NCBI RefSeq assembly: GCF_005233835.1
Contig: NZ_SZQA01000017.1
Location: 62,001 to 126,000 of the forward strand
Direction: 5' to 3'
DNA from: Herbidospora galbida
GTDB taxonomy: Bacteria; Actinomycetota; Actinomycetes; Streptosporangiales; Streptosporangiaceae
DNA: 64,000 bases
Shown: positions 1 through 7,280 of the stretch, piece after piece
Position numbering within the stretch: the first letter of the stretch is position 1
Layout: the number at the start of each line of letters is the position of its first letter
Made by a program: the position numbers and the translations under genes
Notes under the pieces: generated by a model
Seen by the model: the letters and a program-made list of their open reading frames with translations, nothing else
What the model was told of the DNA's origin: nothing
The model's database searches: none

Positions 1-137
1 AAGCCCACGACCAGCACCGACAGCACGCCGATGGCGCCCAGCTTGACGGCGGTGGAGGCCTTCTTGTTCTTCTTCGGCGGCGGGCCGCCGGCCATGGGGA
101 ACGTCGGCGGTCCCGGCGGTGGGGGTGAGGCGGCCAT
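1..137 (-). CDS. Membrane protein, N-terminal fragment (runs off left edge)
   Basis: The reverse strand opens with a proline-rich head (MAASPPPPGPPTFP...), then a lysine cluster (PKKNKK), then the start of a hydrophobic helix (KLGAIGVLSVLVVG). This is the usual shape of actinobacterial single-pass membrane or secreted proteins with a Pro-rich cytoplasmic tail. GGAG lies about 5 bases upstream of the ATG, which supports this start. Only about 45 codons are inside the window, so the function of the extracytoplasmic part cannot be judged. The gene is divergent from the PHP gene. Confidence 0.6.
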   Translation of the reverse strand, partial: MAASPPPPGPPTFPMAGGPPPKKNKKASTAVKLGAIGVLSVLVVG

Positions 138-230
138 AAGGCTCCATGATTCCTTGAGGTCGGGCAAGCCTATCGGTGTCTGTTTGAACGGTACAAACAT
201 CAATTCTGGCCGGTTGATAACGTCTTCGGC

Positions 231-1235
231 ATGGAGCCTCTTGACGCCTTGCGCCAAATCGCGTTCCTGCTCGAACGGGCCGGTGAACCCACCTATCGGG
301 TCCGCGCCTTCCGGGGCGCCGCCAAGGTCATCGAGGACTTGCCGCGCGAGGAACTGGAGGAGCGCGCCCTCGCCGAGACGCTGACCGAGCTGCCCGGCGT
401 CGGCAAGGTGACCGCGCTGGCGATCACCGAGGCGCTGGCCGGCCAGACGCCCACCTACCTGCGCCGCCTGGAGGCGACGTCCGGGACCGACCTGTCCGAG
501 GCGGCCGACTCGCTGCGGCGGGCCCTGAAGGGCGACCTGCACAGCCACACGACGTGGAGCGACGGCGGGTCGCCGATCGAGGAGATGGCCGAGGCGGCGC
601 GGGCCATCGGGCACTCCTACCTGACGATCACCGACCACTCGCCCCGGCTGACGGTGGCGCGCGGCCTGTCGGCCGAGCGGCTGACCGAGCAGATCGAGGT
701 CATCGAGGGGTTGCGCGAGCGGTTCGCGCCCTTCCAAATTCGGACCGGCATCGAGGTCGACATCCTGGCCGACGGGTCGCTCGACCAGGATCCGGCCCTG
801 CTGGCCCGGCTCGACTGCGTGGTCGCCTCGGTGCACTCCTCGCTGAAGATGGACGCCGGCGAGATGACCCGCCGGATGGTCACCGCCGTCGCGAACCCGC
901 ACGTCGACGTGCTCGGCCACTGCACCGGCCGGATCGTGAAGGCGGGCGGGAAGCGCGGCGGCCTGCGCGCCGAGTCGTCCTTCGACGCCGAGATCGTCTT
1001 CGAGGCGTGCCGGCGGTTCGACGTCGCGGTCGAGATCAACTCCCGCCCCGACCGGCTCGACCCGCCCAAACGGCTGCTGCGCCTGGCCTACGAGATGGGC
1101 TGCGTGTTCGCGATCGACAGCGACGCCCACGCTCCGGGTCAGCTCGACTGGCTCATGTACGGATGTGAGCGCGCCGCCCTGTGTGGTGTGGAACCGGAAC
1201 GAGTGGTCAATACGGGTATATGGCCGCGGAGTTAG
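231..1235 (+). CDS. PHP-domain phosphoesterase with N-terminal PolX-like helix-hairpin-helix region
   Basis: A 334-aa soluble protein. Residues 1-95 resemble the DNA-binding head of family X DNA polymerases, with a helix-hairpin-helix element (LPGVGKVTALAI, residues 54-65). Residues 100-330 form a PHP metal-dependent phosphoesterase domain. Visible metal ligands are DLHSHTTWSDG at 102-112, ITDHS at 133-137, GIEVD at 173-177, ASVHSS at 199-204, GHCTG at 229-233 and DSDAH at 296-300. Family knowledge: PHP domains act as trinuclear-metal phosphatases or exonucleases, and the HhH-PHP pair without the polymerase palm is a recognised actinobacterial form. Inference: a DNA-associated phosphoesterase or exonuclease; the substrate is unknown. 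No strong ribosome-binding site precedes the ATG. Confidence 0.85.
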   Translation: MEPLDALRQIAFLLERAGEPTYRVRAFRGAAKVIEDLPREELEERALAETLTELPGVGKVTALAITEALAGQTPTYLRRLEATSGTDLSEAADSLRRALKGDLHSHTTWSDGGSPIEEMAEAARAIGHSYLTITDHSPRLTVARGLSAERLTEQIEVIEGLRERFAPFQIRTGIEVDILADGSLDQDPALLARLDCVVASVHSSLKMDAGEMTRRMVTAVANPHVDVLGHCTGRIVKAGGKRGGLRAESSFDAEIVFEACRRFDVAVEINSRPDRLDPPKRLLRLAYEMGCVFAIDSDAHAPGQLDWLMYGCERAALCGVEPERVVNTGIWPRS

Positions 1236-1282
1236 GTGGGAAATACCAGGATTTGTCGCTCACCGCACGTAACGTCGGCGTT

Positions 1283-1741
1283 ATGGACCGTCGACGTGCG
1301 CTGGTAGAGGAGTTACGGAGCAACGGGCAGCTGTCGGCCAAAGACCTCGCCGACCGGCTCGGGGTGAGCAAACGGACGGTGATCCGCGACATCGCCAGAC
1401 TCCAGGGCGAGGGCGTGCCGATCCGGCTCGACCCGGCCGGCTACACGATCGACGGGGCCGAAGAGGTCAAACGCGCCATCGACCGCGCGCTCACGGGCCG
1501 CCGGGTCCTGCGCATCGACTACCTGAACAGCAAGAGCGAGGTCAGCACCCGCGATCTGGAGCCCAGCATCATGCTGGGCGGGCGCGGCGGGTTCTGGTAT
1601 CTGGTGGCGTGGTGCCGGTTACGTGAGGACGTGCGGGTGTTCCGGGTCGACCGGATCACTCGGGCGGAGGTCCTCGACGAGCGCTACCCGGAGCCCGACA
1701 AGCAGCGGCTGTCGGAGATGACGTCGGCCTTGCCGCTCTGA
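1283..1741 (+). CDS. HTH/WYL-domain transcriptional regulator (short form)
   Basis: A 152-aa protein. Residues about 10-45 are a DeoR/HTH_11-type winged helix (LSAKDLADRLGVSKRTVIRDI). A compact WYL domain follows, carrying the family triad as FWYLVAWCRLR and a downstream VFRVDRI. Canonical WYL regulators are 230-330 aa with a linker and a C-terminal extension, so this is a minimal version. An upstream in-frame GTG at 1181 would overlap the PHP gene. The ATG at 1283 is preferred because the protein then begins directly at the HTH; it has little Shine-Dalgarno sequence. It may respond to nucleic-acid or nucleotide ligands, as other WYL proteins do, but the target is unknown. Confidence 0.8.
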   Translation: MDRRRALVEELRSNGQLSAKDLADRLGVSKRTVIRDIARLQGEGVPIRLDPAGYTIDGAEEVKRAIDRALTGRRVLRIDYLNSKSEVSTRDLEPSIMLGGRGGFWYLVAWCRLREDVRVFRVDRITRAEVLDERYPEPDKQRLSEMTSALPL

Positions 1742-1754
1742 CGCGGCGGTCTCC

Positions 1755-2222
1755 CTACAGGTCCTCCACGAGCTGGCACCGGTGGCTGACGGGGTCGGCC
1801 GCGTCGGCCCGCCGGGCCAGGTGTTCGAGGGTCTGCCGGAAGGCCGTCGCCTCCGCCTCCGGCAGGTCGCCCAGCAGGTGGGCGCCGACCGCCCTGAGGC
1901 GGCGCTCGGCGTGCTCCCAGGTCTCGCGGCCGCCTTCGGTGATCACGATCCGGCGGTTGCGGCGGTCTCTCGGGTCGGGCTCGCGTCTGACCAGGCCCGC
2001 CTTCTCCAGGTCGTCGACCAGGTAGGTCATGACCGTCCGGTCGACGCCCAGTTCCCGGCACAGGGCCACCTGGCTGCCGGCGTCGCCGTGGACGGCCGCC
2101 GTCAGGATCTGGTAGCCACGCGGGCCGCCCGGGATGTCGGCGAGCACCACGTTGGACGCCTTCACGTAGGCCCGGAAGAGCACCCCCAGGTTGAATCCGA
2201 GGTCCTGCCGCAGTCCCTTCAT
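1755..2222 (-). CDS. MarR-family transcriptional regulator
   Basis: A 155-aa protein with the MarR winged-helix layout: an N-terminal dimerisation helix, then the HTH (QVALCRELGVDRTVMTYLVDDLEKAGLV), then the wing with the diagnostic RREPDPRDRRNRRIVIT stretch, then a long C-terminal helix. It is divergent from the hemerythrin gene, and the 45-bp intergenic region contains a perfect palindrome. By analogy with MarR family divergons it probably represses itself and the hemerythrin gene. The ligand is unknown; because the partner is a hemerythrin, a redox, oxygen or nitric-oxide-related signal is plausible. Confidence 0.88.
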   Translation of the reverse strand: MKGLRQDLGFNLGVLFRAYVKASNVVLADIPGGPRGYQILTAAVHGDAGSQVALCRELGVDRTVMTYLVDDLEKAGLVRREPDPRDRRNRRIVITEGGRETWEHAERRLRAVGAHLLGDLPEAEATAFRQTLEHLARRADAADPVSHRCQLVEDL

Positions 2223-2234
2223 GATTCCATAATA

Positions 2235-2249
2235 ATCTGTACGACAGAT
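2235..2249. promoter_or_regulatory. Palindromic operator in the MarR/hemerythrin divergon
   Basis: ATCTGT-ACG-ACAGAT is a perfect 6+3+6 inverted repeat in the 45-bp gap between the two start codons, in an AT-rich patch unlike the surroundings. Position and symmetry fit a MarR dimer site controlling both directions. Confidence 0.6.
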
Positions 2250-2267
2250 GATCTGGGGGACTGAACG

Positions 2268-2723
2268 ATGTCGCTGCTGTCCGAACTGACCTTCGTCCAC
2301 AACATGCTCCGCCGCGACCTCGCCACGATCCGGCGGATGGCCGAGTCCGCCGCCGCCGGGGGAGACCTCGCCGAGGTGCGGCAGGGGCTGCGCGAGCTGG
2401 CCACGCGTGGGCCGTTGTTCCAGCTCAAGGCCAACTGCCTCAGCTACTGCTCGATCGTGCACACCCACCACGGCATCGAGAGTGCCACGCTGTTCCCGCG
2501 CATCCGGGTGCTGGCGCCCGAGCTGAACGCGGCGGTCGACCGGCTGGAGGCCGACCACGTCGCCGTCTCGGGGCTGCTCGACGAGGTCGAGGCGGCCGCG
2601 CGGGCCGACGACGACCGGGCGCGGCTGGTCAAGGCGCTCGACGCGCTCGCCGACCGGTTCCTGGAGCATCTGGCGTACGAGGAGGAGGCGCTCGGAGCGG
2701 TGTTGTCGCAGATGACGCACTAG
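2268..2723 (+). CDS. Hemerythrin-domain protein
   Basis: A 151-aa four-helix-bundle protein with the hemerythrin ligand spacing: H11 in the first helix (FVHNMLRRDL), the HTHHGIESATLFP element (His and Glu ligands) in helix 2, EADH in helix 3 and FLEHLAYEEE in helix 4. Hemerythrins bind a non-haem di-iron centre and handle O2, NO or iron. A GGGGGA ribosome-binding site sits 6 bases before the ATG. The protein is cytoplasmic, with no signal peptide. The gene is divergent from a MarR regulator with a shared operator. It is followed 10 bp downstream by the alanyl-tRNA editing gene and may be co-transcribed with it. Confidence 0.85.
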   Translation: MSLLSELTFVHNMLRRDLATIRRMAESAAAGGDLAEVRQGLRELATRGPLFQLKANCLSYCSIVHTHHGIESATLFPRIRVLAPELNAAVDRLEADHVAVSGLLDEVEAAARADDDRARLVKALDALADRFLEHLAYEEEALGAVLSQMTH

Positions 2724-2733
2724 GCTGCCGCGC

Positions 2734-3471
2734 ATGCGGACGGAACGGCTCGAACTCGCCGACCAGGACCTGCGCGACTGGGAGGCGACGGTGCTCGACG
2801 CCACTCCCGACGGCATCGTGCTGAACCGGTCGGCCTTCTATCCCGGCGGGGGCGGGCAGCCCGCCGACCAGGGGACCCTGCTGTGGCAGGGCGTGGAGAC
2901 CCGCATCGCCGGGGTGCGCAAGGGCGACGACCTCGTGCTCATCCCCGCCGAGGGCGATCCGCTGCCGGCGGCCGGGACGGTCGTCCGGGCGGCGCTGGCC
3001 GATGAGCGGCGCAGCGCGCTGATGCGCACCCACTCCGGGCTCCACGTGCTCTGTGGCGTGGTGTTCCGCGACTACGGGTCGCTGGTGACCGGCGGGAACA
3101 TGGACGTCGCCGCCACCCCGGGCGTGGTGGGCACCGCGCGCATGGACTTCAACCTGCCGGAGGTGCCGCCCGGCTTCAAGGAGGCCGTCGAGGCCGCCTG
3201 CAACGCCGAGATCGAGGCCGACCGGCGGATCGACGTGCGGGTGCTGCCGAGGGCCGAGGCGTTCGCCATCCCCGACATCATCCGGACCGCGACCAACCTG
3301 GTGCCCGACGACGTGGCCGAGGTGCGGATCGTCGACATCGTCGGGCTCGACTGCCAGGCCGACGGCGGGACCCACGTCGCCTCCACCCGGCAGATCGGCC
3401 GGGTGCGGGTCGCCAAGATCGAGAGCAAGGGCAGGGGGTTCCGGCGGGTCCGGCTGGAGGTGTCCGACTAG
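2734..3471 (+). CDS. Alanyl-tRNA editing protein (AlaX-like)
   Basis: A 245-aa free-standing homologue of the AlaRS editing domain. An N-terminal beta-barrel segment carries YPGGGGQPADQG (residues 36-47). The zinc-binding editing site follows, with H100 and H104 (THSGLHVL) and C207...H214 (CQADGGTHV). Family role: hydrolysis of mischarged Ser-tRNA(Ala) or Gly-tRNA(Ala) in trans. The presence of both the glycine-rich motif and the zinc site fits the longer AlaX type. It lies 10 bp after the hemerythrin gene on the same strand. All expected ligands are present, so it should be active. Confidence 0.9.
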   Translation: MRTERLELADQDLRDWEATVLDATPDGIVLNRSAFYPGGGGQPADQGTLLWQGVETRIAGVRKGDDLVLIPAEGDPLPAAGTVVRAALADERRSALMRTHSGLHVLCGVVFRDYGSLVTGGNMDVAATPGVVGTARMDFNLPEVPPGFKEAVEAACNAEIEADRRIDVRVLPRAEAFAIPDIIRTATNLVPDDVAEVRIVDIVGLDCQADGGTHVASTRQIGRVRVAKIESKGRGFRRVRLEVSD

Positions 3472-3531
3472 TTGTCCACAGGGCGTCCCGAGGCCGGTCG
3501 CGGCCCTTCGCGGCGGTGACAGGGTGCCCGG

Positions 3532-4068
3532 ATGGACCTCAGCGCGGTGCCGCTCGTCTACAACGGCGTCATGTTCCGGTCGACGCTGGAGGCCGACTGG
3601 GCGGCCACCCTCGACGCCCTGGGCGTCTACTGGCAGTACGAACCGATCGCGCTCCGGCTGCCGAGCGGGGCCGTCTACGTGCCCGACTTCTACCTGCCGG
3701 CGTTGAACGCCTGGGCCGAGGTGAAAGGGCCCCACTGGGAGCGGCTGGCCAAGCCCGTCGAGCTGCGGGCGACCCTGGCCGTCGCCGGCGGGGCCGGGTG
3801 GTGGGAGCAGGTCCACGTGGTGGTGCTGGAGGCGCCCGGACCGGGCGACGCCGCGAGCTGGCACGTGCCGGTGGGGTCGTGCTGGCTGGTCGAGTGCGGC
3901 GAGCGGCAGAACCGGTTCGCCTGGGACGACGGGCGGTGCTGGGCCTGCCAGCGGGAGGACCTCGGCGGATCCCACTACTTCTACCGGCCGGCCCGCGCCC
4001 CGGCCGCCGGGCCGACGTGGCGGATGACGCGGGCGCCCCGGCCCGAACCCCTGCGGCGGGCCGCCTGA
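3532..4068 (+). CDS. PD-(D/E)XK nuclease-fold protein, function unknown
   Basis: A 178-aa protein. The N-terminal 70 residues carry a restriction-endonuclease-like pattern: E20 in a first helix (FRSTLEADWAATL), then a strand pair with PD at 51-52 (VYVPDFYLP) and ExK at 63-65 (WAEVKG). This arrangement is typical of small PD-(D/E)XK nucleases such as VSR/DUF559-like proteins and TnsA-like folds. Beyond residue 100 there is a tryptophan- and cysteine-containing C-terminal part (CWACQRED) that may bind a metal. No methylase or helicase partner is nearby. It precedes a tiny zinc-finger protein gene on the same strand. The nuclease assignment rests on the motif alone. Confidence 0.6.
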   Translation: MDLSAVPLVYNGVMFRSTLEADWAATLDALGVYWQYEPIALRLPSGAVYVPDFYLPALNAWAEVKGPHWERLAKPVELRATLAVAGGAGWWEQVHVVVLEAPGPGDAASWHVPVGSCWLVECGERQNRFAWDDGRCWACQREDLGGSHYFYRPARAPAAGPTWRMTRAPRPEPLRRAA

Positions 4069-4117
4069 GTTTCGGCGATGGCCGGTAGGTGACCGGAAAG
4101 ATGCGTACCGTGATCGC

Positions 4118-4252
4118 ATGGCGAACGAGGACCTGCCGCCGATCTGCCGCACGTGCGGAGGCGAGGGCGGCGAATGGATCAGCAAGGACGGCGAAGAGGT
4201 GTGGGTGAGCTGCACGCCCTGCGGCGGGGTGGGGCGGCAATCTCCCCGGTGA
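4118..4252 (+). CDS. 44-aa CxxC zinc-ribbon-like small protein
   Basis: A short coding frame with two cysteine pairs in DnaJ-zinc-finger style: CRTCGGEGGEW, then about 20 residues later CTPCGGVG. The acidic spacer contains KDGEEVW. The ATG at 4118 and stop at 4250-4252 are convergent with the monooxygenase gene, only 4 bp away. Small proteins of this CxxCxGxG type are known as orphan zinc proteins in actinomycetes. No function can be assigned. Support comes from the clean four-cysteine pattern. Confidence 0.55.
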   Translation: MANEDLPPICRTCGGEGGEWISKDGEEVWVSCTPCGGVGRQSPR

Positions 4253-4256
4253 CGTG

Positions 4257-5141
4257 TCAGTTCACCGCCGCGCGCACCCTCGGCACGACCTCTTCCGCCC
4301 AGCGCCGCCTCATCGTCTCGGCCGACGGCCCGCCCGGCGGGAAGTAGACGAAGCCGCCCGCGCCGTGGTCGAGCACCGCTCCCGTGAGTTCCTCGGCCCA
4401 CTGCTCGGCGGAGCCGCCGATCCACCGGCCCTCGTCGTCGCGGGTGGCGTCGAGCGGGGCCGGGGTGATGCGGCCCGGGAGGTTGTAGACGGTCGCGACG
4501 TCGGCCGGGCTGCGTCCGGCCGACGTGGCCGCCTCGTCGATCAGGGGGCGGGAGGTCCGGAAGCGCTCGCTGAGCCAGTCGGCCGCGTGGCCCGGGATCC
4601 AGCCGTCGGCCAGCCTGCCGGTCACGGCCAGTGACTTGGGGGCGCCCGAGCCGGTCCAGATCGGCGGGGTCGGCGCCTCGGCCGGGGCCAGGTCGGTGAC
4701 CTGGTAGAACTCGCCGTCGAAGGTCACCCGGTCGCCGCCGCCCGACAGGGCCCTGATCAGGGTGATGGCCTCGGCCAGGGCGCGGACCGCCTCGCCCGGG
4801 GTCCGGCGCGGGGCGCCGAGGCGGGCGATGTCGTCCCACAGGCCGCCGGCGCCCATGCCGAGGACGATCCGCCCGCCGGTCAGCGCCGACAGGGAGGTGA
4901 CCGTCCGGGCCAGCATCGGGGCCGGTCGGCTCGGCAGGTTGGTGACGTTGACCAGGCCGGAGATCCGGCTGGTCGCGCCGAGTGCGGTGCCGACCACGGC
5001 GTAGGCGTCGAGCCGGTCGCCGTAGTAGGGGTGGTCGGAGACGCTGAACAGGTCGAGGCCGTCGGCGTCGGCCGTGACCACCTCGCGCAACGTCTGCGTG
5101 GCCGCCGGGGCGGCGCTGGAAACTCCTATGCCGAACCACAT
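4257..5141 (-). CDS. LLM-class flavin-dependent oxidoreductase
   Basis: A 294-aa luciferase-like TIM barrel. Visible features are the N-terminal strand MWFGIGVSS, the SVSDHPYYGDRLDAYAV segment typical of F420- or FMN-dependent LLM enzymes, ARTVTSLSALTGGRIVLGMGAGG (the glycine-rich cofactor loop), and WTGSGAPKSLAVTGRLADGWIP near the phosphate-binding site. Family role: oxidation or reduction of an unknown small molecule using reduced flavin or F420. The start is supported by GGAAAGAAG upstream. A divergent MarR regulator starts 32 bp away, suggesting local control. Confidence 0.85.
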   Translation of the reverse strand: MWFGIGVSSAAPAATQTLREVVTADADGLDLFSVSDHPYYGDRLDAYAVVGTALGATSRISGLVNVTNLPSRPAPMLARTVTSLSALTGGRIVLGMGAGGLWDDIARLGAPRRTPGEAVRALAEAITLIRALSGGGDRVTFDGEFYQVTDLAPAEAPTPPIWTGSGAPKSLAVTGRLADGWIPGHAADWLSERFRTSRPLIDEAATSAGRSPADVATVYNLPGRITPAPLDATRDDEGRWIGGSAEQWAEELTGAVLDHGAGGFVYFPPGGPSAETMRRRWAEEVVPRVRAAVN

Positions 5142-5173
5142 GGGTCGCTTCTTTCCGTACTAGTTTGGCCCGC

Positions 5174-5647
5174 ATGGGTGGGCAGGAAGAGAATCTCGGG
5201 GTCGTCGCGGCCCTGGTGCGGGCGTCGTTCCTGATCTCCGCCGTCTACGCCGAATCGGCGCGCGACCACGGCTTGACCCCGCAGCAGGGGCAGTTGCTGT
5301 GCGTGCTGATGGGCCGCCCCTACCGCATGAACGACCTGGGCGCGACGCTGCGGCTGGCCAAGTCGAGCCTGACCGAACTCGTCGACCGGACGTCGCAGCG
5401 CGGGCTGGTCAGGCGGGAACCCGACCCCTCCGACGGCCGGGCGGTGCTGGTGACCCTCACCGACCAGGGCGCCGCCGCCGCGGAGACCTTCTACGCCGAG
5501 ACGTGCGACCGCGTCGCCCGGGTGCCCGGGAGCCTCGGGGCGGGGGAGCAGGGGGTGCTGGCCGAGCTGCTCGGACGGGTCGTCAAAGACAACACGGTGG
5601 GCACGGTGTTCCTCGATTGGGACGACGACGTTCACCCCCCGGCTTGA
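5174..5647 (+). CDS. MarR-family transcriptional regulator
   Basis: A 157-aa protein with a standard MarR fold: dimerisation helix, HTH (RMNDLGATLRLAKSSLTELVDRTSQRGLV) and wing (RREPDPSDGRAVLVTLTDQG). The ATG at 5174 is chosen over a TTG nine bases upstream. No clear ribosome-binding site is present, so the message may be leaderless. It is divergent from the LLM oxidoreductase and is the likely regulator of that gene; the 32-bp intergenic region contains no obvious long palindrome. Immediately 3-prime of the gene lies an unusual array of alternating inverted half-sites. Confidence 0.87.
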   Translation: MGGQEENLGVVAALVRASFLISAVYAESARDHGLTPQQGQLLCVLMGRPYRMNDLGATLRLAKSSLTELVDRTSQRGLVRREPDPSDGRAVLVTLTDQGAAAAETFYAETCDRVARVPGSLGAGEQGVLAELLGRVVKDNTVGTVFLDWDDDVHPPA

Positions 5648-5688
5648 AGTTCGTACTACGAACAATATTGGTTCGGGTCACGAACTTC
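5646..5688. repeat. Array of four alternating GTTCG/CGAAC half-sites
   Basis: Between two convergent stop codons lie GTTCGT-ACT-ACGAAC (5649-5663) and then GTTCG-GGTCA-CGAAC. The outermost copies also pair with each other (GAAGTTCGT with ACGAACTTC). The central gap is AT-rich (AATATTG). It could be a bidirectional terminator, but there is no U-tract, and the nested symmetry looks more like tandem protein-binding sites. Confidence 0.5.
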
Positions 5689-6013
5689 AATCGCGCTGCC
5701 AGGCGATGACGTCTTCTCTCGCCCAGAGGGGGCCGGAGGCCAGGTCGTACAGAGCGGGCGGGAAGTCGGGCCGGGCGGTCAGCTCGCGCGCCTGCTCGGG
5801 AGGCACGCCGAGGAGTTCGGCCGCGCCCGACCGCCCGACCAGGCCGGTGAGGCGTTCCAGGGCCACCAGCAGGAGTTCGCTGTTCTCCCAGTCGAGCCGC
5901 CCCTCGGCGGCCAGTTCGACGGCGAGGAGGTTCGCGTCGGCGGGATCGTGGCCGAGCGCACGGGCGACGGCCTTGGCGGCGGCGAGAACCTGGTAGTTAC
6001 GGCTGCGCGTCAT
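5687..6013 (-). CDS. AlpA/MerR-like helix-turn-helix small protein
   Basis: A 108-aa protein. The C-terminal half (GAAELLGVPPEQARELTARPDF, then LWAREDVIAWQRD) matches the AlpA/excisionase-type winged helix seen in small actinobacterial DNA-binding proteins, with the final tryptophan-containing strand. The N-terminal half is a short helical region without a recognised domain. Proteins of this type occur both in mobile elements and as orphan regulators. There is no integrase next to it, so an orphan regulator is more likely. Confidence 0.6.
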   Translation of the reverse strand: MTRSRNYQVLAAAKAVARALGHDPADANLLAVELAAEGRLDWENSELLLVALERLTGLVGRSGAAELLGVPPEQARELTARPDFPPALYDLASGPLWAREDVIAWQRD

Positions 6014-6144
6014 GGTCTCGTCGTACCAGAGGGCCCGCCGTTCCGCTGACCGCCCAGGCGCGTGCGGTCATCTCCAGCGGGCCCGGGCCCAGACGCGACC
6101 GCAGCAGGTCGCGCACGGCCGCTCTGCCGTCGTCGTGGCGCGGC

Positions 6145-6166
6145 CTCCCATGTCTCCATGGGAGAC
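6145..6166. terminator. Overlapping inverted repeats 3-prime of the lipase operon
   Basis: CTCCCATG-TCTC-CATGGGAG (6145-6164) overlaps GTCTCC-ATG-GGAGAC (6152-6166). The two structures are mutually exclusive. The element lies just downstream of the last gene of the minus-strand operon and upstream of the AlpA-like gene, so it may terminate the operon. No U-run follows. Confidence 0.4.
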
Positions 6167-6170
6167 GTCC

Positions 6171-7280
6171 CTACGATCCGAACTTCACCTCGGGATAGCG
6201 GGACGACGGGCCCGCCCAGAGGGGCTGCGGGCGTGACCTCAGGTGCTCGTCCAGGAACGCCGCCACATAGGTGCGGGTGATCTCGGCCAGGCGGGCGGCG
6301 CCCGGCGTTCCGGCGAGCGGCTTCAGGCCGAGGGCGCTCTGCAGCTGGGGCAGGTCGGTGAACGACTGGTGGTCGGCGCCGGTCACCGTGAGCCAGCGTT
6401 TCCAGCCTTTCAGCAGGTTCCAGTCGCGGTCCCACGAGTGGTCGCGGCCGCCGGGGGCGTGCTGGGGGGTGCCCACGAACAGGAACGGGCGGGCGAAGCC
6501 GCGCGGGAGGCGGGCGTAGGTCGTGCCGTCGAAGTTGATCCCGGCGTCGATCCGGGGGTCGGCGGCCATGGCGGCCAGGGCGCTCGCGCCGCCGATCGAC
6601 TGGCCGGCCATCGCGATCCGGGTGGGGTCGATCATCGCGGGCTTCTTCTTCAGGAGTTCGTCCAGGACGAAGGAGACGTCCGCCGCGCGGTTGCCGACGA
6701 CGCCCGTCCCGAAGCCAGGGTCGGTGTCGCTGTCGCAGGCCAGGCACTCGGCCACCGCGCCATCGGCGAGGGTCGTGGCGTAGTTCTCGTAGGTGTGGTC
6801 GACGCCGGCCACGACGTAGCCCCGGCTGGCCAGGTCTTCGGCCAGCGAGGTCAGGGTGCTGACCGGTTTGGTGAAGCCGGGCGACAGGACCACCAGGGGG
6901 TGGCGGCCCGGTGCGGGGGCGTCGGTGGTGGCGTACACGACCGTTCTGCTCAGGATGTCGGGCGGGACGCCGGCGGCGCCGGAGCCCGCCAGCGTGAGCT
7001 CCGACTCCCGGGGGCTCATGTACGCCGCCCGCTCGCCCGCCCCCCGCCCGCTCGGATACCACAGGGTGACCCTGAGCTCTCTGGCCCCGGCGTCGAGGTT
7101 CCACGGGTCGGGCCGGGAGGCGTCGGTCAGGTGCAGGACCGTCGTGCCGACCGGATGCTCCCCGGTCGGGGCCGCCAGCGTGGCGGGCCGGGGCGGGGTC
7201 GGCGAGGGGGCGGCCGAGCGCGGCGGGGCGGGGGCCGAGCAGGCGGTCAGCACGATCAAGACCGCGAGGGTTCGTCTCAT
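6171..7280 (-). CDS. Secreted alpha/beta-hydrolase lipoprotein (PAF-acetylhydrolase/lipase-like)
   Basis: A 369-aa protein. The first 20 residues are a lipoprotein signal (RTLAVLIVLTAC, cysteine at the lipobox). A Pro/Ser-rich linker follows, then an alpha/beta-hydrolase domain. The nucleophile elbow is GQSIGG (MAGQSIGGASALAAM), with a preceding HPLVVLSPGF oxyanion-hole strand. The catalytic His is probably in TGADHQSFTD. The layout matches the bacterial platelet-activating-factor acetylhydrolase-like/dienelactone hydrolase family. It is the last gene of a five-gene operon; its ATG overlaps the stop of the S41 peptidase by 4 bp. Substrate unknown; it acts at the outer face of the membrane. 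Confidence 0.8.
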   Translation of the reverse strand: MRRTLAVLIVLTACSAPAPPRSAAPSPTPPRPATLAAPTGEHPVGTTVLHLTDASRPDPWNLDAGARELRVTLWYPSGRGAGERAAYMSPRESELTLAGSGAAGVPPDILSRTVVYATTDAPAPGRHPLVVLSPGFTKPVSTLTSLAEDLASRGYVVAGVDHTYENYATTLADGAVAECLACDSDTDPGFGTGVVGNRAADVSFVLDELLKKKPAMIDPTRIAMAGQSIGGASALAAMAADPRIDAGINFDGTTYARLPRGFARPFLFVGTPQHAPGGRDHSWDRDWNLLKGWKRWLTVTGADHQSFTDLPQLQSALGLKPLAGTPGAARLAEITRTYVAAFLDEHLRSRPQPLWAGPSSRYPEVKFGS

